Assembly: GCA_947166335.1 (NCBI GenBank)
Contig: CAMVDS010000010.1
Coordinates: forward strand, 1 to 29,476
DNA from: an uncultured Mollicutes bacterium
GTDB taxonomy: Bacteria > Bacillota_I > Bacilli_A > Acholeplasmatales > JAEDCM01
Reading direction: 5' to 3'
Length of the DNA stretch: 29,476 nt
Below the pieces are notes generated by a model, which was not told where the DNA came from, searched no databases, and saw only the letters and a list, made by a program, of their open reading frames with translations. Below, piece after piece: positions 7,506 to 15,062 of this stretch (position 1 is its first letter; the number at the start of each line of letters is the position of its first letter). The position numbers and the translations under genes are program-made.

Positions 7506-9158
7506 ATGGATATTTTTAAACAGATAGTATACCTGTTGGTAGGACTAGTTGTATTCGTTACAGGTATGAACTTTATGTCTAACGGCTTAAAGGCATGCGC
7601 TGGTGGATCTATTAGAAAATTATTCAAAAAAATAAAGGATAATAGAGTTGCATCTGTATCTATTGGTGCAGGAACTACAGCAATTGTTCAATCCAGTGGT
7701 GCAACAACTGTAATGGTAGTAGGTTTCTTATCTACTGGGGCTCTAACATTTGCGCAAGGATTTTCCGTAATGCTTGGGGCACATTTAGGTACAACTATTA
7801 CAGGTATCTTGGTATCTTTATCTAATTTACCATTTTCAGTATTCTTAATGTTGCTTGCGTTTATTGGCTTCATATTGAGCTTTTTTAAAGGTGAAAATAT
7901 AAAAAGTGTTGGAGAAATTTTAATTGGTTTTGGTATTTTGTTCTTCGGCTTAAAAGCAATGAAAGATACATTTGCTTATGAGCCTATTAAAGAAAATATT
8001 GCTAGTTTCTTAAAAACTGTTGATTTTCCATTATTATTGATGTTATTTGGTGCTTTGATTACATGTTTAACACAATCAAGTAGTGCAACAATTGGTATAG
8101 TAATCGTCATGGTTGCCCAAAACCCTAATTTAATTGATTCAGGCTTCTATTTATCTTTAGGTGCAACAATTGGTGCTATGATGCCAGCATTTATAGCTTC
8201 TTTAAAGAGTAACATATTAGCTAGAAGAGTTACTTATTCGATGATTATAGTTAGAGTATTTGGTGCATTTGTAATGACTCTTATTGTATGGGCAATATCT
8301 AAGCCGTTATTTGATTGGATTGCTACAATTAAGAGTATTGATGTAGGTATGATTCTTGCTATATTTACAGTTATTTATAACATTATATTTATTCTTATTT
8401 GTACACCATTTATTACACCAATCGAACGTATTTCTGAAAAAATATTTAAAGATAAAGCTGCTTTAAAGAAAAAGCAATCATTACATTATATTGATGATAA
8501 CTTATTAAATACACCATCTTTAGCAGTTGTACAAGTTCGAAAAGAAATTGAAAATATGTTTGATTTAGCAAAAGAAAATATGCTTTTAGGTATAGATACA
8601 ATAGTAAATGTTGATTTATCAAGAGCAAAAGAAATGGAAGCTAGAGAAGAAGAAATAGATTATATTAATACAGCAATATCTGATTATTTAATAAAATTAT
8701 CTGCAAAAGCAACTTTAGCCGATGAAACAAAGATTGGTTCATATTATCATGTTATTAATGACATTGAGCGTATAGGAGATCATGGCTTTAATTTCTTAAA
8801 TAGTGCAAAAGCTATGGCTAGAGAAGATTTACATTTTTCTGATGTTGCAAAAGAAGAATTTGAAAGATATAAAGTAGTATTAGAGCAAATGTTTGAAATT
8901 GCTGGAAATATTTTTAAAAATCAAGAAAAGAAGGATTTAGAAAAATTACATCTACTAGAAGAAGAAACAGATAGATTAAAAGAAGAATTAGGAAATAATC
9001 ACTTTCAAAGAATTAAAAATCATAAATGTAATAATGAATTAAGTCCATTTCATTCAAATGTCTTAACAAGACTTGAACGTTGCGCAGACCACTTAACTAA
9101 CGTAGGTTATTCAATCATTAACCCTACAGGTGATGAGGTTAAAAAACAAGCACAATAG
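7506..9158 (+). CDS. Na+/phosphate symporter family protein with PhoU-like C-terminal domain
   Basis: The 550-aa length is usual for the NptA/PNaS family. The first ~330 residues are hydrophobic with two inverted copies of the signature: QSSGATT at residues 62-68 and QSSSAT near 190. These form the substrate and sodium site in this family. The tail (from about residue 340) is helical and charged and ends with the PhoU-like segment L-E-R-C-A-D-H-L-T-N-V-G. It should import inorganic phosphate with Na+, although some members move other anions. AAAGGAGG precedes the ATG at good spacing. It stands alone, with its own promoter and terminator. No Pho-box was identified, so regulation by phosphate is unproven. 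Confidence 0.95.
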   Translation: MDIFKQIVYLLVGLVVFVTGMNFMSNGLKACAGGSIRKLFKKIKDNRVASVSIGAGTTAIVQSSGATTVMVVGFLSTGALTFAQGFSVMLGAHLGTTITGILVSLSNLPFSVFLMLLAFIGFILSFFKGENIKSVGEILIGFGILFFGLKAMKDTFAYEPIKENIASFLKTVDFPLLLMLFGALITCLTQSSSATIGIVIVMVAQNPNLIDSGFYLSLGATIGAMMPAFIASLKSNILARRVTYSMIIVRVFGAFVMTLIVWAISKPLFDWIATIKSIDVGMILAIFTVIYNIIFILICTPFITPIERISEKIFKDKAALKKKQSLHYIDDNLLNTPSLAVVQVRKEIENMFDLAKENMLLGIDTIVNVDLSRAKEMEAREEEIDYINTAISDYLIKLSAKATLADETKIGSYYHVINDIERIGDHGFNFLNSAKAMAREDLHFSDVAKEEFERYKVVLEQMFEIAGNIFKNQEKKDLEKLHLLEEETDRLKEELGNNHFQRIKNHKCNNELSPFHSNVLTRLERCADHLTNVGYSIINPTGDEVKKQAQ

Positions 9159-9163
9159 AATTA

Positions 9164-9193
9164 GGAGATTGAGAAATCAATCTTCTTTTTTTT
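9164..9193 (+). terminator. Terminator after the Na/Pi symporter gene
   Basis: The stem GGAGATTGA (9164-9172) / TCAATCTTC (9177-9185), 9 bp with one G-U pair and a GAAA tetraloop, is followed by eight T. Confidence 0.93.
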
Positions 9194-9201
9194 ATTTTCT
9201 A

Positions 9202-9231
9202 TTGACAAGTATACTTTGCACAATATATAAT
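9202..9231 (+). promoter_or_regulatory. Promoter of the flavodoxin-like/Xre operon
   Basis: Consensus TTGACA (9202-9207) and TATAAT (9226-9231) are 18 bp apart. The first copy of a 19-bp direct repeat covers the -35 and most of the spacer. The second begins at 9236, over the predicted start site. This is the arrangement expected for a repressor-controlled promoter. Confidence 0.75.
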
Positions 9232-9254
9232 ATGCTTGACAAGTAAACTTGGCA
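9202..9254 (+). repeat. Two 19-bp direct repeats, probable operator sites
   Basis: The sequence TTGACAAGTATACTTTGCA (9202-9220) returns as TTGACAAGTAAACTTGGCA (9236-9254), differing at two positions, with start-to-start spacing of 34 bp. Each copy has a central dyad: AAGTATACTT in the first and CAAGT-AA-ACTTG in the second. Placement around the promoter suggests binding sites for a dimeric regulator, most simply the Xre protein encoded at the end of the operon. Confidence 0.75.
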
Positions 9255-9268
9255 AAGGAGATGTCTAT

Positions 9269-9712
9269 ATGTCTAAACTATTTATATATTATTCATTAAG
9301 TGGTAATGGAGATGTAGTTTCTAACTACTTAAAAGAAAAAGGCTTTGATATAAGAAAAATTGAGACAAAATATAAATTAAGCAAGCATATGCTTCCTGCA
9401 ATGATGAAGGGTGGATTTCATGCTTTAATAGGAAAAAAGGCTAAACTTATTAATTATAATAATGATATATCAGAATATGATGAAATAATTATCGGTTCAC
9501 CTATATGGAATTCAAGACTTACTCCACCTATTAATACAGTATTAAGAGATACAGATCTATCTAATAAGAAACTAACATTTATATTATATAGTGGTGGAGG
9601 ATATGGAAAGAAAGCAACGAAGAAGCTTTCTAAGAAATATCCTTTTGCTAATATAATAAATATAAAACAACCAAAAAAATATGTAGATGAATTAAAGAAA
9701 ATAGAGGTGTAA
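9269..9712 (+). CDS. Flavodoxin-like protein
   Basis: The protein is 147 aa. The start is ATG 9269, six bases after AAAGGAGAT; the frame is open further upstream, but that stretch is promoter and operator. The N-terminus Y-Y-S-L-S-G-N-G-D follows a first beta strand and matches the FMN-phosphate loop of flavodoxins. I-I-I-G-S-P-I-W-N-S-R-L (about residues 74-85) matches the second FMN contact loop, and ILYSGGGYGKK matches the third. It probably binds FMN and acts as an electron carrier or NAD(P)H-linked reductase partner. It is first in an operon with a small membrane protein and an Xre regulator, whose product may sense something linked to its activity. The redox partner is unknown. Confidence 0.88.
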   Translation: MSKLFIYYSLSGNGDVVSNYLKEKGFDIRKIETKYKLSKHMLPAMMKGGFHALIGKKAKLINYNNDISEYDEIIIGSPIWNSRLTPPINTVLRDTDLSNKKLTFILYSGGGYGKKATKKLSKKYPFANIINIKQPKKYVDELKKIEV

Positions 9713-9714
9713 AT

Positions 9715-10041
9715 ATGGAAAAGAATGAAATATTAGAACTTGCACAAAAAGATAATAAGAATTTAGATATAGCTGATTTAGAAGTACAAAAGAGTGCTGC
9801 AGTAATTGGCTATTATGTTGTTGCTCTTGGAATATTAATCGTAACTATTGTTGATAAATTAGTTTTAGATAAATTTAATTTTGGTGCAATTACAGCATGC
9901 CTTCTTATGTTTTCAACTGCTTTCTTAGTTAAGTATATAAAGCTTAAGAAAAAACATGAATTGGTAGTGTGTCTTATTTATTTCTTAGGAGCTATAGGAG
10001 CTTTAGTTTGTTGGATTTTAGAGTTAACTAAGGTGTGGTAA
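9715..10041 (+). CDS. Small membrane protein, DUF6442-like
   Basis: The 108-aa protein has a short charged N-terminus (EILELAQKDNKN) and then three hydrophobic helices (about residues 30-48, 55-72 and 82-104). The middle and last are separated by a basic K-L-K-K-K-H-E-L-V motif. The layout matches DUF6442-type proteins, which commonly sit next to a short Xre regulator in Firmicutes, as here. The start follows AGAGGTG and lies two bases after the flavodoxin gene. Function is unknown; the conserved pairing suggests it may act with, or signal to, the regulator. The family assignment is from memory of motif and context. Confidence 0.85.
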   Translation: MEKNEILELAQKDNKNLDIADLEVQKSAAVIGYYVVALGILIVTIVDKLVLDKFNFGAITACLLMFSTAFLVKYIKLKKKHELVVCLIYFLGAIGALVCWILELTKVW

Positions 10042-10042
10042 T

Positions 10043-10249
10043 ATGAGAGAAGAACTTATACTAAAAAACAAGGTTGCAGAAATAAGAAAAGAAAAAAGCA
10101 TCTCACAGGATGCTTTAGCAAAGATGGTAGGTGTATCTAGAAATACTATATCATCTATTGAAACATATCAGTACCAGCCAACAGCAAAATTAGCTTTACT
10201 AATTGCAATAGCACTTGATAAGAAATTTGAAGAAGTATTCTATTTTTAA
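10043..10249 (+). CDS. Short Xre-family transcriptional regulator
   Basis: This 68-aa protein is little more than a Cro/C1-type helix-turn-helix. The segment from about residue 16 to 40 (KSISQDALAKMVGVSRNTIS) is the HTH, followed by a helix ending L-D-K-K-F-E-E-V-F, as in the common ~66-aa stand-alone Xre regulators. There is no sensor domain. It starts one base after the DUF6442-like gene, so the two are co-translated. The duplicated operator at the operon promoter is its likely target (autoregulation). It is followed by a bidirectional terminator shared with rpsD. Confidence 0.93.
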   Translation: MREELILKNKVAEIRKEKSISQDALAKMVGVSRNTISSIETYQYQPTAKLALLIAIALDKKFEEVFYF

Positions 10250-10256
10250 GAAACAA

Positions 10257-10282
10257 AAAAAGGCTTCATAAAAAGCCTTTTT
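10257..10282. terminator. Bidirectional terminator between Xre operon and rpsD
   Basis: The 10-bp stem AAAAAGGCTT (10257-10266) / AAGCCTTTTT (10273-10282) includes A- and T-runs on both sides, so it can serve both converging transcripts. The core GGCTT..AAGCC recurs at two other terminators in this window. Confidence 0.92.
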
Positions 10283-10289
10283 ATTTATA

Positions 10290-10889
10290 TTATCTACTAT
10301 AGAATTCGACAATTAGTTGTTCGTTGATTTCTGGTAAGAATTCATTTCTTTCAGGGAATCTAACGAAAGTAGCAGCCATTTTGTTTTCATCATATGCAAC
10401 ATAATCGCATCTAACTAATTTAGCTTCAAGTGCAGCCTTAACAACAGCTAAGTTCTTGCTAGATTCTTTTAATGTGATTACTTGTCCTGGTTGTAAACGA
10501 TATGAAGGGATATCTACTTTCTTACCATCTACTAGGAAGTGACCATGATTTACAAGTTGTCTAGCTTGAGCACGTGTAGCAGCAAATCCTGCTCTAAAAA
10601 CTACGTTATCTAATCTTGATTCAAGTAACTTTAAGAAGTTAACACCATGAACACCAGCCATTTTGCCAGCTTCTAGGAAAGTCTTATGGAATTGCTTTTC
10701 ATTTACACCATAAGTGAATCTAACCTTTTGCTTTTCTTGTAATTGGATACCATATTCAGTAAGTTTGTTTCTTTTCTTACCATGTTGTCCTGGTGCATAA
10801 GGTCTCTTTTGTAATTCCTTACCTGATTCAGATAAAGAGTAGTTTAATCTTCTTGAAATTTTCCAAGTTGATCCAGTAAATTTTGACAT
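10290..10889 (-). CDS. rpsD: 30S ribosomal protein S4
   Basis: The 199-aa protein is the usual length for Bacilli S4. The N-terminal S4 domain begins [20 protein letters not shown] and lacks the CxxC-type zinc cluster of some S4 proteins. The RNA-binding S4 motif follows at about residues 90-150 ([12 protein letters not shown] and [14 protein letters not shown]). S4 nucleates assembly of the 16S 5' domain. GGAGG sits 8 bases before the ATG. It is a single gene with a consensus promoter and a ~140-base structured leader, consistent with autogenous translational control known for Bacillus rpsD. Confidence 0.99.
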   Translation of the reverse strand: MSKFTGSTWKISRRLNYSLSESGKELQKRPYAPGQHGKKRNKLTEYGIQLQEKQKVRFTYGVNEKQFHKTFLEAGKMAGVHGVNFLKLLESRLDNVVFRAGFAATRAQARQLVNHGHFLVDGKKVDIPSYRLQPGQVITLKESSKNLAVVKAALEAKLVRCDYVAYDENKMAATFVRFPERNEFLPEINEQLIVEFYSR

Positions 10890-10903
10890 TTTATTTTCCT
10901 CCT

Positions 10904-11043
10904 TTTATATATTTGCGTTACTAATAAAAGGCTTCTTATTTCGATTATAGCTTATAATATATTCGCCTACTCAGCTAGGCTACTATAAATAATATGTATA
11001 ATATAATAACTATAAAGTAATAAGCGCTGAACTTTACGAACGC
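10904..11043 (-). ncRNA. rpsD leader RNA, probable S4-binding autoregulatory element with pseudoknot
   Basis: From the predicted start at 11043 the minus-strand transcript begins GCGTT, which can pair with AACGC (10915-10919) just before the ribosome binding site and close the whole leader. Inside, GCCTA/TAGGC (10965-10980) forms a hairpin with loop GCTGAG. That loop can pair over six bases (one G-U) with TTCAGC (11026-11031), making a pseudoknot. B. subtilis rpsD is known to be repressed by S4 through a structured leader. Whether this RNA is homologous needs an alignment; the pairings themselves are visible. Confidence 0.7.
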
Positions 11044-11049
11044 AAAAAT

Positions 11050-11078
11050 ATTATATTATATAATAATATGAATGTCAA
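11050..11078 (-). promoter_or_regulatory. rpsD promoter
   Basis: On the minus strand a perfect TTGACA (11073-11078) is exactly 17 bp from a perfect TATAAT (11050-11055). The predicted start is G at about 11043. It lies 33 bp from the CIRCE element of the divergent htpG gene. Confidence 0.88.
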
Positions 11079-11110
11079 GAAAAAATTTAAAAACATATTT
11101 TCGATTAAAA

Positions 11111-11137
11111 TTAGCACTTGGCACTTGACAGTGCTAA
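11111..11137 (+). promoter_or_regulatory. CIRCE element (HrcA operator) upstream of htpG
   Basis: TTAGCACTT (11111-11119), a 9-base spacer and CAGTGCTAA (11129-11137) match the CIRCE consensus TTAGCACTC-N9-GAGTGCTAA, changed only at the innermost position of each arm. It overlaps the htpG -35 box, so bound HrcA would block polymerase. Confidence 0.93.
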
Positions 11138-11153
11138 TTATTAGAACTATAAT
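11125..11153 (+). promoter_or_regulatory. htpG promoter, overlapped by CIRCE
   Basis: TTGACA (11125-11130) lies inside the CIRCE spacer and right arm, and TATAAT (11148-11153) follows after exactly 17 bp. Both hexamers are perfect. The predicted transcript starts at about 11160, directly before the GAGGTGAG ribosome binding site, so the leader is only about a dozen bases. Confidence 0.9.
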
Positions 11154-11172
11154 ATATTTCGAGGTGAGAAAA

Positions 11173-13068
11173 ATGAGTGAAACAAAGAAATTTAAAACAG
11201 AAACTAAACGTTTATTAGATTTAATGATTAACTCAATTTACACAAACAAAGAAATATTTTTAAGAGAGCTAATTAGTAATGCAAGTGATGCGATTGATAA
11301 ATATCATTATCTATCTTTAACTAATGATAAGCTTGAATCTAAAGACTATGAAATTAGATTAAATGTAGATAAAGCTAATAGAACAATAACTATTAGTGAT
11401 AATGGTATTGGTATGACACATGATGAACTAGTTGATCACTTAGGAACTATTGCTAAAAGTGGTAGCTTAGAATTCATGAAAAAGCTAGAAGAAAACAAGG
11501 ACGAAGTAGACATTATTGGACAATTCGGTGTTGGATTCTATTCAGCATTCATGGTAGCAAAAAAAGTCTTAGTTAAGACAAAATCCCCATTTGATGAAAA
11601 GGCGTATTCCTTTGAAAGTGAAGGAACTGATTCATATAAATTAGATGAAATAGAAAAGACTGATTCAGGTACTGAAATCACTTTATATTTAAGGGATAAT
11701 ACAGAAGATGATAATTATGATACATTCCTTGAACAATACAAGATTGAAAAGCTTGTAAAGAAGTATAGTGATTATGTAAGATATCCTATTAAAATGATGT
11801 GTAAGAGAATGAATCCTACATATGATGAAGAAGGAAAATTTAAAGAATCAGTAGAAACATTTGAAGATACAACTCTTAACTCTATGATTCCAATTTGGAA
11901 GAAAAATAAAGCAGAAGTAACTGATGAAGAATTAAATAGTTTCTATAAACAAAAATTTAATGATTTTGAAGATCCATTATTCAGTATGCATGTAAATGTA
12001 GAAGGTAATCTAACATATAATGCATTAATCTTTATTCCTAAGAGAGTTCCATATGATTTATATTCAGAGAACTATGAAAAGGGATTACAATTATACACTA
12101 AAGGTGTATTCATCATGGATAAATGTAAGGAATTACTTCCTGATTATCTAAAATTTGTTAAAGGTTTAGTTGATTCATCTGACTTAAGCTTAAATATAAG
12201 TAGAGAAATCCTACAACAAAATAAACAATTAACATTAATTGCTAAAAATATTGAGAAGAAGATTATATCTGAATTATCTAAAACAATGAAGAATGATTAT
12301 GAAAAATATAAAGAATTCTTCAAATCATATGGTGTTTATCTAAAATATGGTATTTATGATAATTATGGTGAAAAGAAAGATGATTTAAAAGACTCATTAA
12401 TTTATAAGACAGTTAATGAAGAAGATTATATTTCACTTAAGACTTATGTTAACCATATGAAAGATAATCAAAAATATATTTATTACGCTTCAGCATCTAA
12501 CAAGGAACAAGTTCTATCAATGCCTCAATTAGATTTATTAAAGAAGAAAGGCTATGATTGCTTAGTATTATCTGATGGAGTAGATGAATTTACAATGTCT
12601 ATTCTAAATAAATATGAAGACTATGAATTAAAGAATATCAATCAAGGCGATCTAGATATTCTTGATGAAGATGAAAAGAAGGATTTAGAGACTAAACAAG
12701 AAGATAATAAAGACTTCCTAGAAGCAATTAAAAAATCCCTTGATGGAAAAGTTTCAGACGTCGTTTTATCTAAGAGATTAGTTGATTCTCCAGTATGCTT
12801 AACAAGCAAAGAAGGCTTATCATTTGAAATGCAAAAGGTTTTAAATGCTATGCCAAATGGATCTGATGCAAAAGCTGAAAAAGTATTAGAAATAAATCCA
12901 AATCATGAATTATTTGAATGTTTAAAGAAAGCATATAATGATAATGATTTAGATGATTATGTAGATTTATTATATAACCAAGCACTACTTATGGAAGGCT
13001 TCCCTATTGAAAACCCTGTAGAATTTTCTAATAAGATGTGTAAGCTAATGATTAAGAATATGAAGTAA
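11173..13068 (+). CDS. htpG: Chaperone HtpG (Hsp90 family)
   Basis: The protein is 631 aa. The start is ATG 11173 after GAGGTGAG; in-frame upstream codons fall in the promoter and CIRCE. The N-terminal ATPase carries all Hsp90 signatures: L-R-E-L-I-S-N-A-S-D-A near residues 27-37, the ATP-binding D-N-G-I-G-M near 77-82, and the lid G-Q-F-G-V-G-F-Y-S-A. The middle domain has the catalytic-Arg region S-L-N-I-S-R-E, and the C-terminal dimerisation domain is complete. It is a cytosolic ATP-dependent chaperone for stressed client proteins. It is a single gene under HrcA/CIRCE control, so heat-inducible. Placing htpG in the HrcA regulon differs from B. subtilis, where htpG is not CIRCE-controlled. 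Confidence 0.99.
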   Translation: MSETKKFKTETKRLLDLMINSIYTNKEIFLRELISNASDAIDKYHYLSLTNDKLESKDYEIRLNVDKANRTITISDNGIGMTHDELVDHLGTIAKSGSLEFMKKLEENKDEVDIIGQFGVGFYSAFMVAKKVLVKTKSPFDEKAYSFESEGTDSYKLDEIEKTDSGTEITLYLRDNTEDDNYDTFLEQYKIEKLVKKYSDYVRYPIKMMCKRMNPTYDEEGKFKESVETFEDTTLNSMIPIWKKNKAEVTDEELNSFYKQKFNDFEDPLFSMHVNVEGNLTYNALIFIPKRVPYDLYSENYEKGLQLYTKGVFIMDKCKELLPDYLKFVKGLVDSSDLSLNISREILQQNKQLTLIAKNIEKKIISELSKTMKNDYEKYKEFFKSYGVYLKYGIYDNYGEKKDDLKDSLIYKTVNEEDYISLKTYVNHMKDNQKYIYYASASNKEQVLSMPQLDLLKKKGYDCLVLSDGVDEFTMSILNKYEDYELKNINQGDLDILDEDEKKDLETKQEDNKDFLEAIKKSLDGKVSDVVLSKRLVDSPVCLTSKEGLSFEMQKVLNAMPNGSDAKAEKVLEINPNHELFECLKKAYNDNDLDDYVDLLYNQALLMEGFPIENPVEFSNKMCKLMIKNMK

Positions 13069-13072
13069 AATG

Positions 13073-13097
13073 GAGTCCTTATGGACTCTTTTTTTTT
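13073..13097 (+). terminator. htpG terminator
   Basis: The stem GAGTCC (13073-13078) / GGACTC (13083-13088) with loop TTAT is followed by nine T. Confidence 0.95.
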
Positions 13098-13123
13098 ACA
13101 ATTATTTTCTTTGGTTATATTAT
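13095..13123 (+). promoter_or_regulatory. Possible promoter of a small RNA
   Basis: TTTACA (13095-13100) and TATTAT (13118-13123) are 17 bp apart, immediately after the htpG terminator. No gene starts downstream before the trp leader promoter at 13272. Confidence 0.4.
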
Positions 13124-13129
13124 AAAGAA

Positions 13130-13230
13130 GAAAAAAGAACATATTCATTAATCTTAATGACAAACATATAAATTAACCGAACAATAACAGTAAAAACAAT
13201 CTAATAAACGCTCATTTTGAGACGTTTTTT
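13130..13230 (+). ncRNA. Candidate ~100-nt small RNA between htpG and the trp leader
   Basis: This 13098-13271 gap holds no credible ORF. It does hold a promoter-like pair, a perfect dyad TCATTAA-TC-TTAATGA (13145-13160), and a terminator-like hairpin with T-run at 13206-13230. Together they would define a transcript of about 100 nt. It contains no Trp codons, so it is not a trp leader peptide. This is a weak prediction because all signals are AT-rich. Confidence 0.3.
13206..13230 (+). terminator. Terminator-like hairpin upstream of the trp leader
   Basis: AAACG-CTCA (13206-13214) pairs with TGAG-A-CGTTT (13218 onward) around a TTT loop with one bulged A, followed by T residues to 13230. It may end the candidate small RNA or act as a back-up htpG terminator. 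Confidence 0.45.
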
Positions 13231-13271
13231 AAGGCTAATGTATCACTTACAAATCTTATATAAAATAATTA

Positions 13272-13300
13272 TTGACACATAAAAAAAGTCATATTATAAT
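13272..13300 (+). promoter_or_regulatory. trp operon promoter
   Basis: Perfect TTGACA (13272-13277) and TATAAT (13295-13300) are separated by exactly 17 bp. The predicted transcription start is near 13307, at the beginning of the T-box leader. Confidence 0.9.
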
Positions 13301-13306
13301 AATGCT

Positions 13307-13572
13307 GTATTTAATATTTAAACCGTTGATACGGAAGTTAAACAATTTATCGCTTATAGAGAGTAAGGGATGGTGGAAGCCTTACAGTATGAGGATTGAC
13401 AAATGGGCCGTTGAGGGAATTATGAACGATTATTCTAGTAGTAATTACGTTATTCTTACGTTAGTAGATAGGTTTGTGATAGCAGACTGAAAAAGAGCTA
13501 CATTTTTATGTGTAGAATTTAGGTGGTACCGCGGGAATTATACTCGTCCTATTTATTTAGGACGAGTTTTTT
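13307..13572 (+). promoter_or_regulatory. T-box leader sensing tRNA-Trp, controlling trpEGDCFBA
   Basis: All hallmarks are present. The Stem I distal AG bulge AGAGAG lies at 13358-13363 and the apical GGTGGAA at 13372-13378. A specifier-loop codon TGG (Trp) lies at 13404-13406. Stem III is CTACA/TGTAG near 13498-13514, and the T-box AGGTGGTACCGCGG is at 13521-13534. A Rho-independent terminator follows at 13542-13572. Uncharged tRNA-Trp should pair with the specifier and the UGGU bulge and stabilise the antiterminator, so trp genes are made when charged tRNA-Trp is scarce. A 72-codon open frame crossing this leader is not a gene. Confidence 0.96.
13542..13572 (+). terminator. T-box regulated attenuator of the trp operon
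   Basis: The 10-bp stem ACTCGTCCTA (13542-13551) / TAGGACGAGT (13558-13567) is followed by a T-run. Its 5' strand overlaps the sequence needed for the antiterminator, making the two structures mutually exclusive. Confidence 0.95.
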
Positions 13573-13592
13573 GTTTATAAGGAGGAATTAAA

Positions 13593-15062
13593 ATGAAACC
13601 AGCATTAGAAGAAATCAAAAATATGAATTTAGAAGGTTATAATATTATACCAGTATATAAAGAAATATATTCTGATATTAAAACTCCAATTCAAGTACTT
13701 AAAAACTTAAAAGCAAAATCTAAAAAAGTATTCTTACTTGAATCAGTATCTCAAGAAAAATGGGGTAGATATTCATTCTTAGGATTTGATCCTAGATGTG
13801 AAATAAAATGTAAGGATAAAAAAATAACAATAACAACAGATGAAGGATTATCTAATACATTTTATTCAACAGATCCTATGAATGAAATAAGAAAAGTAAT
13901 AAAAGAATATAAATCACCAAAAATAGATAATTTACCATCCTTTACAGGTGGTCTAGTTGGATATGCTTCATATGATACACTTCAATATGCTGAAAGTAGT
14001 CTTCATTTTAGTTCATATGATGAAGCTAATTTTAATGATTATCATTTTATGTTGTTTGATAAGATAATTGCTTTTGATAATGTTAGACAAAAAATAATTA
14101 TTATAGAAAACATAAAATTAAATGATTTAGATAATCAATATAAAAAAGCTGAAAAGAATTTAAACTTCTACATAGATTTAATAAAAGCTGATTTAAATCC
14201 TAATATTGGAAACAATAAAATAATAGAACCTATTAGAAGTAATGATACATTTAATGAATATAAAAAGAAAATTGAAAAGATTAAATATTACATTACAGAA
14301 GGAGATATATTCCAATGTGTTTATTCTAGACGTTTTAAAGGAAAAATGATTGGATCATTATTTAATACATATAGAGTCTTAAGAGGTTTAAATCCAAGTC
14401 CTTATATGATTTATCTAGATACTAATGAACTTGAGATTGCAGGAGCAAGTCCTGAAACATTAGTAAAAAAAGAAGGAAAATTACTTCAAACATTCCCTAT
14501 CGCAGGAACTAGACCTAGAGGAAAGAATGAAAAAGAAGATTTAGAAATAGAAAAAGAATTGTTAGCTGATGAAAAAGAACTTGCAGAACACAATATGTTA
14601 GTTGATTTAGGAAGAAATGACATTGGTAGAATTTCTAAATTTAACTCTGTTGATGTAATTAACTATCAATATGTGTTAAAGTTCTCACATGTAATGCATA
14701 TAACTTCAACAGTTAATGGAATAATTAGGGATGATAAAGATGCCATTGATGCTTTAAAAGCCATTCTTCCAGCAGGAACATTATCTGGTGCACCAAAAAT
14801 AAGAGCCGCTGAAATAATAGATGAACTAGAACCTGTTAGACGTGGAATATATGGAGGAGCAATTGGTTATATCGATTTTAATGATAATTTAGATATGTGC
14901 ATATGTATTAGATGTGCAATTAAAAAGAATGATTTAGTTTATGTACAAGCTGGTGGAGGTATTGTTTTAGATAGTGTTGCTGAAAATGAATATCAAGAAA
15001 CAGAAAATAAAGCAAAAGCCATACTTACTGCATTAAAGTTATCGGAAGGAGAATTAGAATGA
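13593..15062 (+). CDS. trpE: Anthranilate synthase component I
   Basis: This 489-aa cytoplasmic enzyme converts chorismate and ammonia (from TrpG) to anthranilate, the first committed step. The N-terminal domain carries the Trp-binding LLES motif at residues 48-51, so feedback inhibition by Trp is expected. The C-terminal chorismate-binding domain has the typical [30 protein letters not shown] and G-A-I-G-Y motifs. GGAGG precedes the ATG at good spacing, 20 bases after the T-box terminator. The TGA stop overlaps the trpG ATG (ATGA), so translation is coupled. LLES and linkage to a full trp operon rule out PabB or isochorismate synthase. Confidence 0.99.
   Translation: MKPALEEIKNMNLEGYNIIPVYKEIYSDIKTPIQVLKNLKAKSKKVFLLESVSQEKWGRYSFLGFDPRCEIKCKDKKITITTDEGLSNTFYSTDPMNEIRKVIKEYKSPKIDNLPSFTGGLVGYASYDTLQYAESSLHFSSYDEANFNDYHFMLFDKIIAFDNVRQKIIIIENIKLNDLDNQYKKAEKNLNFYIDLIKADLNPNIGNNKIIEPIRSNDTFNEYKKKIEKIKYYITEGDIFQCVYSRRFKGKMIGSLFNTYRVLRGLNPSPYMIYLDTNELEIAGASPETLVKKEGKLLQTFPIAGTRPRGKNEKEDLEIEKELLADEKELAEHNMLVDLGRNDIGRISKFNSVDVINYQYVLKFSHVMHITSTVNGIIRDDKDAIDALKAILPAGTLSGAPKIRAAEIIDELEPVRRGIYGGAIGYIDFNDNLDMCICIRCAIKKNDLVYVQAGGGIVLDSVAENEYQETENKAKAILTALKLSEGELE

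Noticed and set aside
11046..11070. AT-rich palindromic run (ATTATATTATATAAT-like)
   Set aside because: It is explained by the rpsD -10 region and base composition, with no sign of a separate site.
11068..11172. N-terminal extension of HtpG by 35 residues
   Set aside because: The extension would cover the rpsD -35 box, CIRCE and the htpG promoter. ATG 11173 has the GAGGTGAG site and matches the family N-terminus.
13272..13490. A 72-codon open frame in the trp leader
   Set aside because: It lies across the promoter and the structured T-box RNA, has no ribosome binding site, and its start codon is part of the -35 box.
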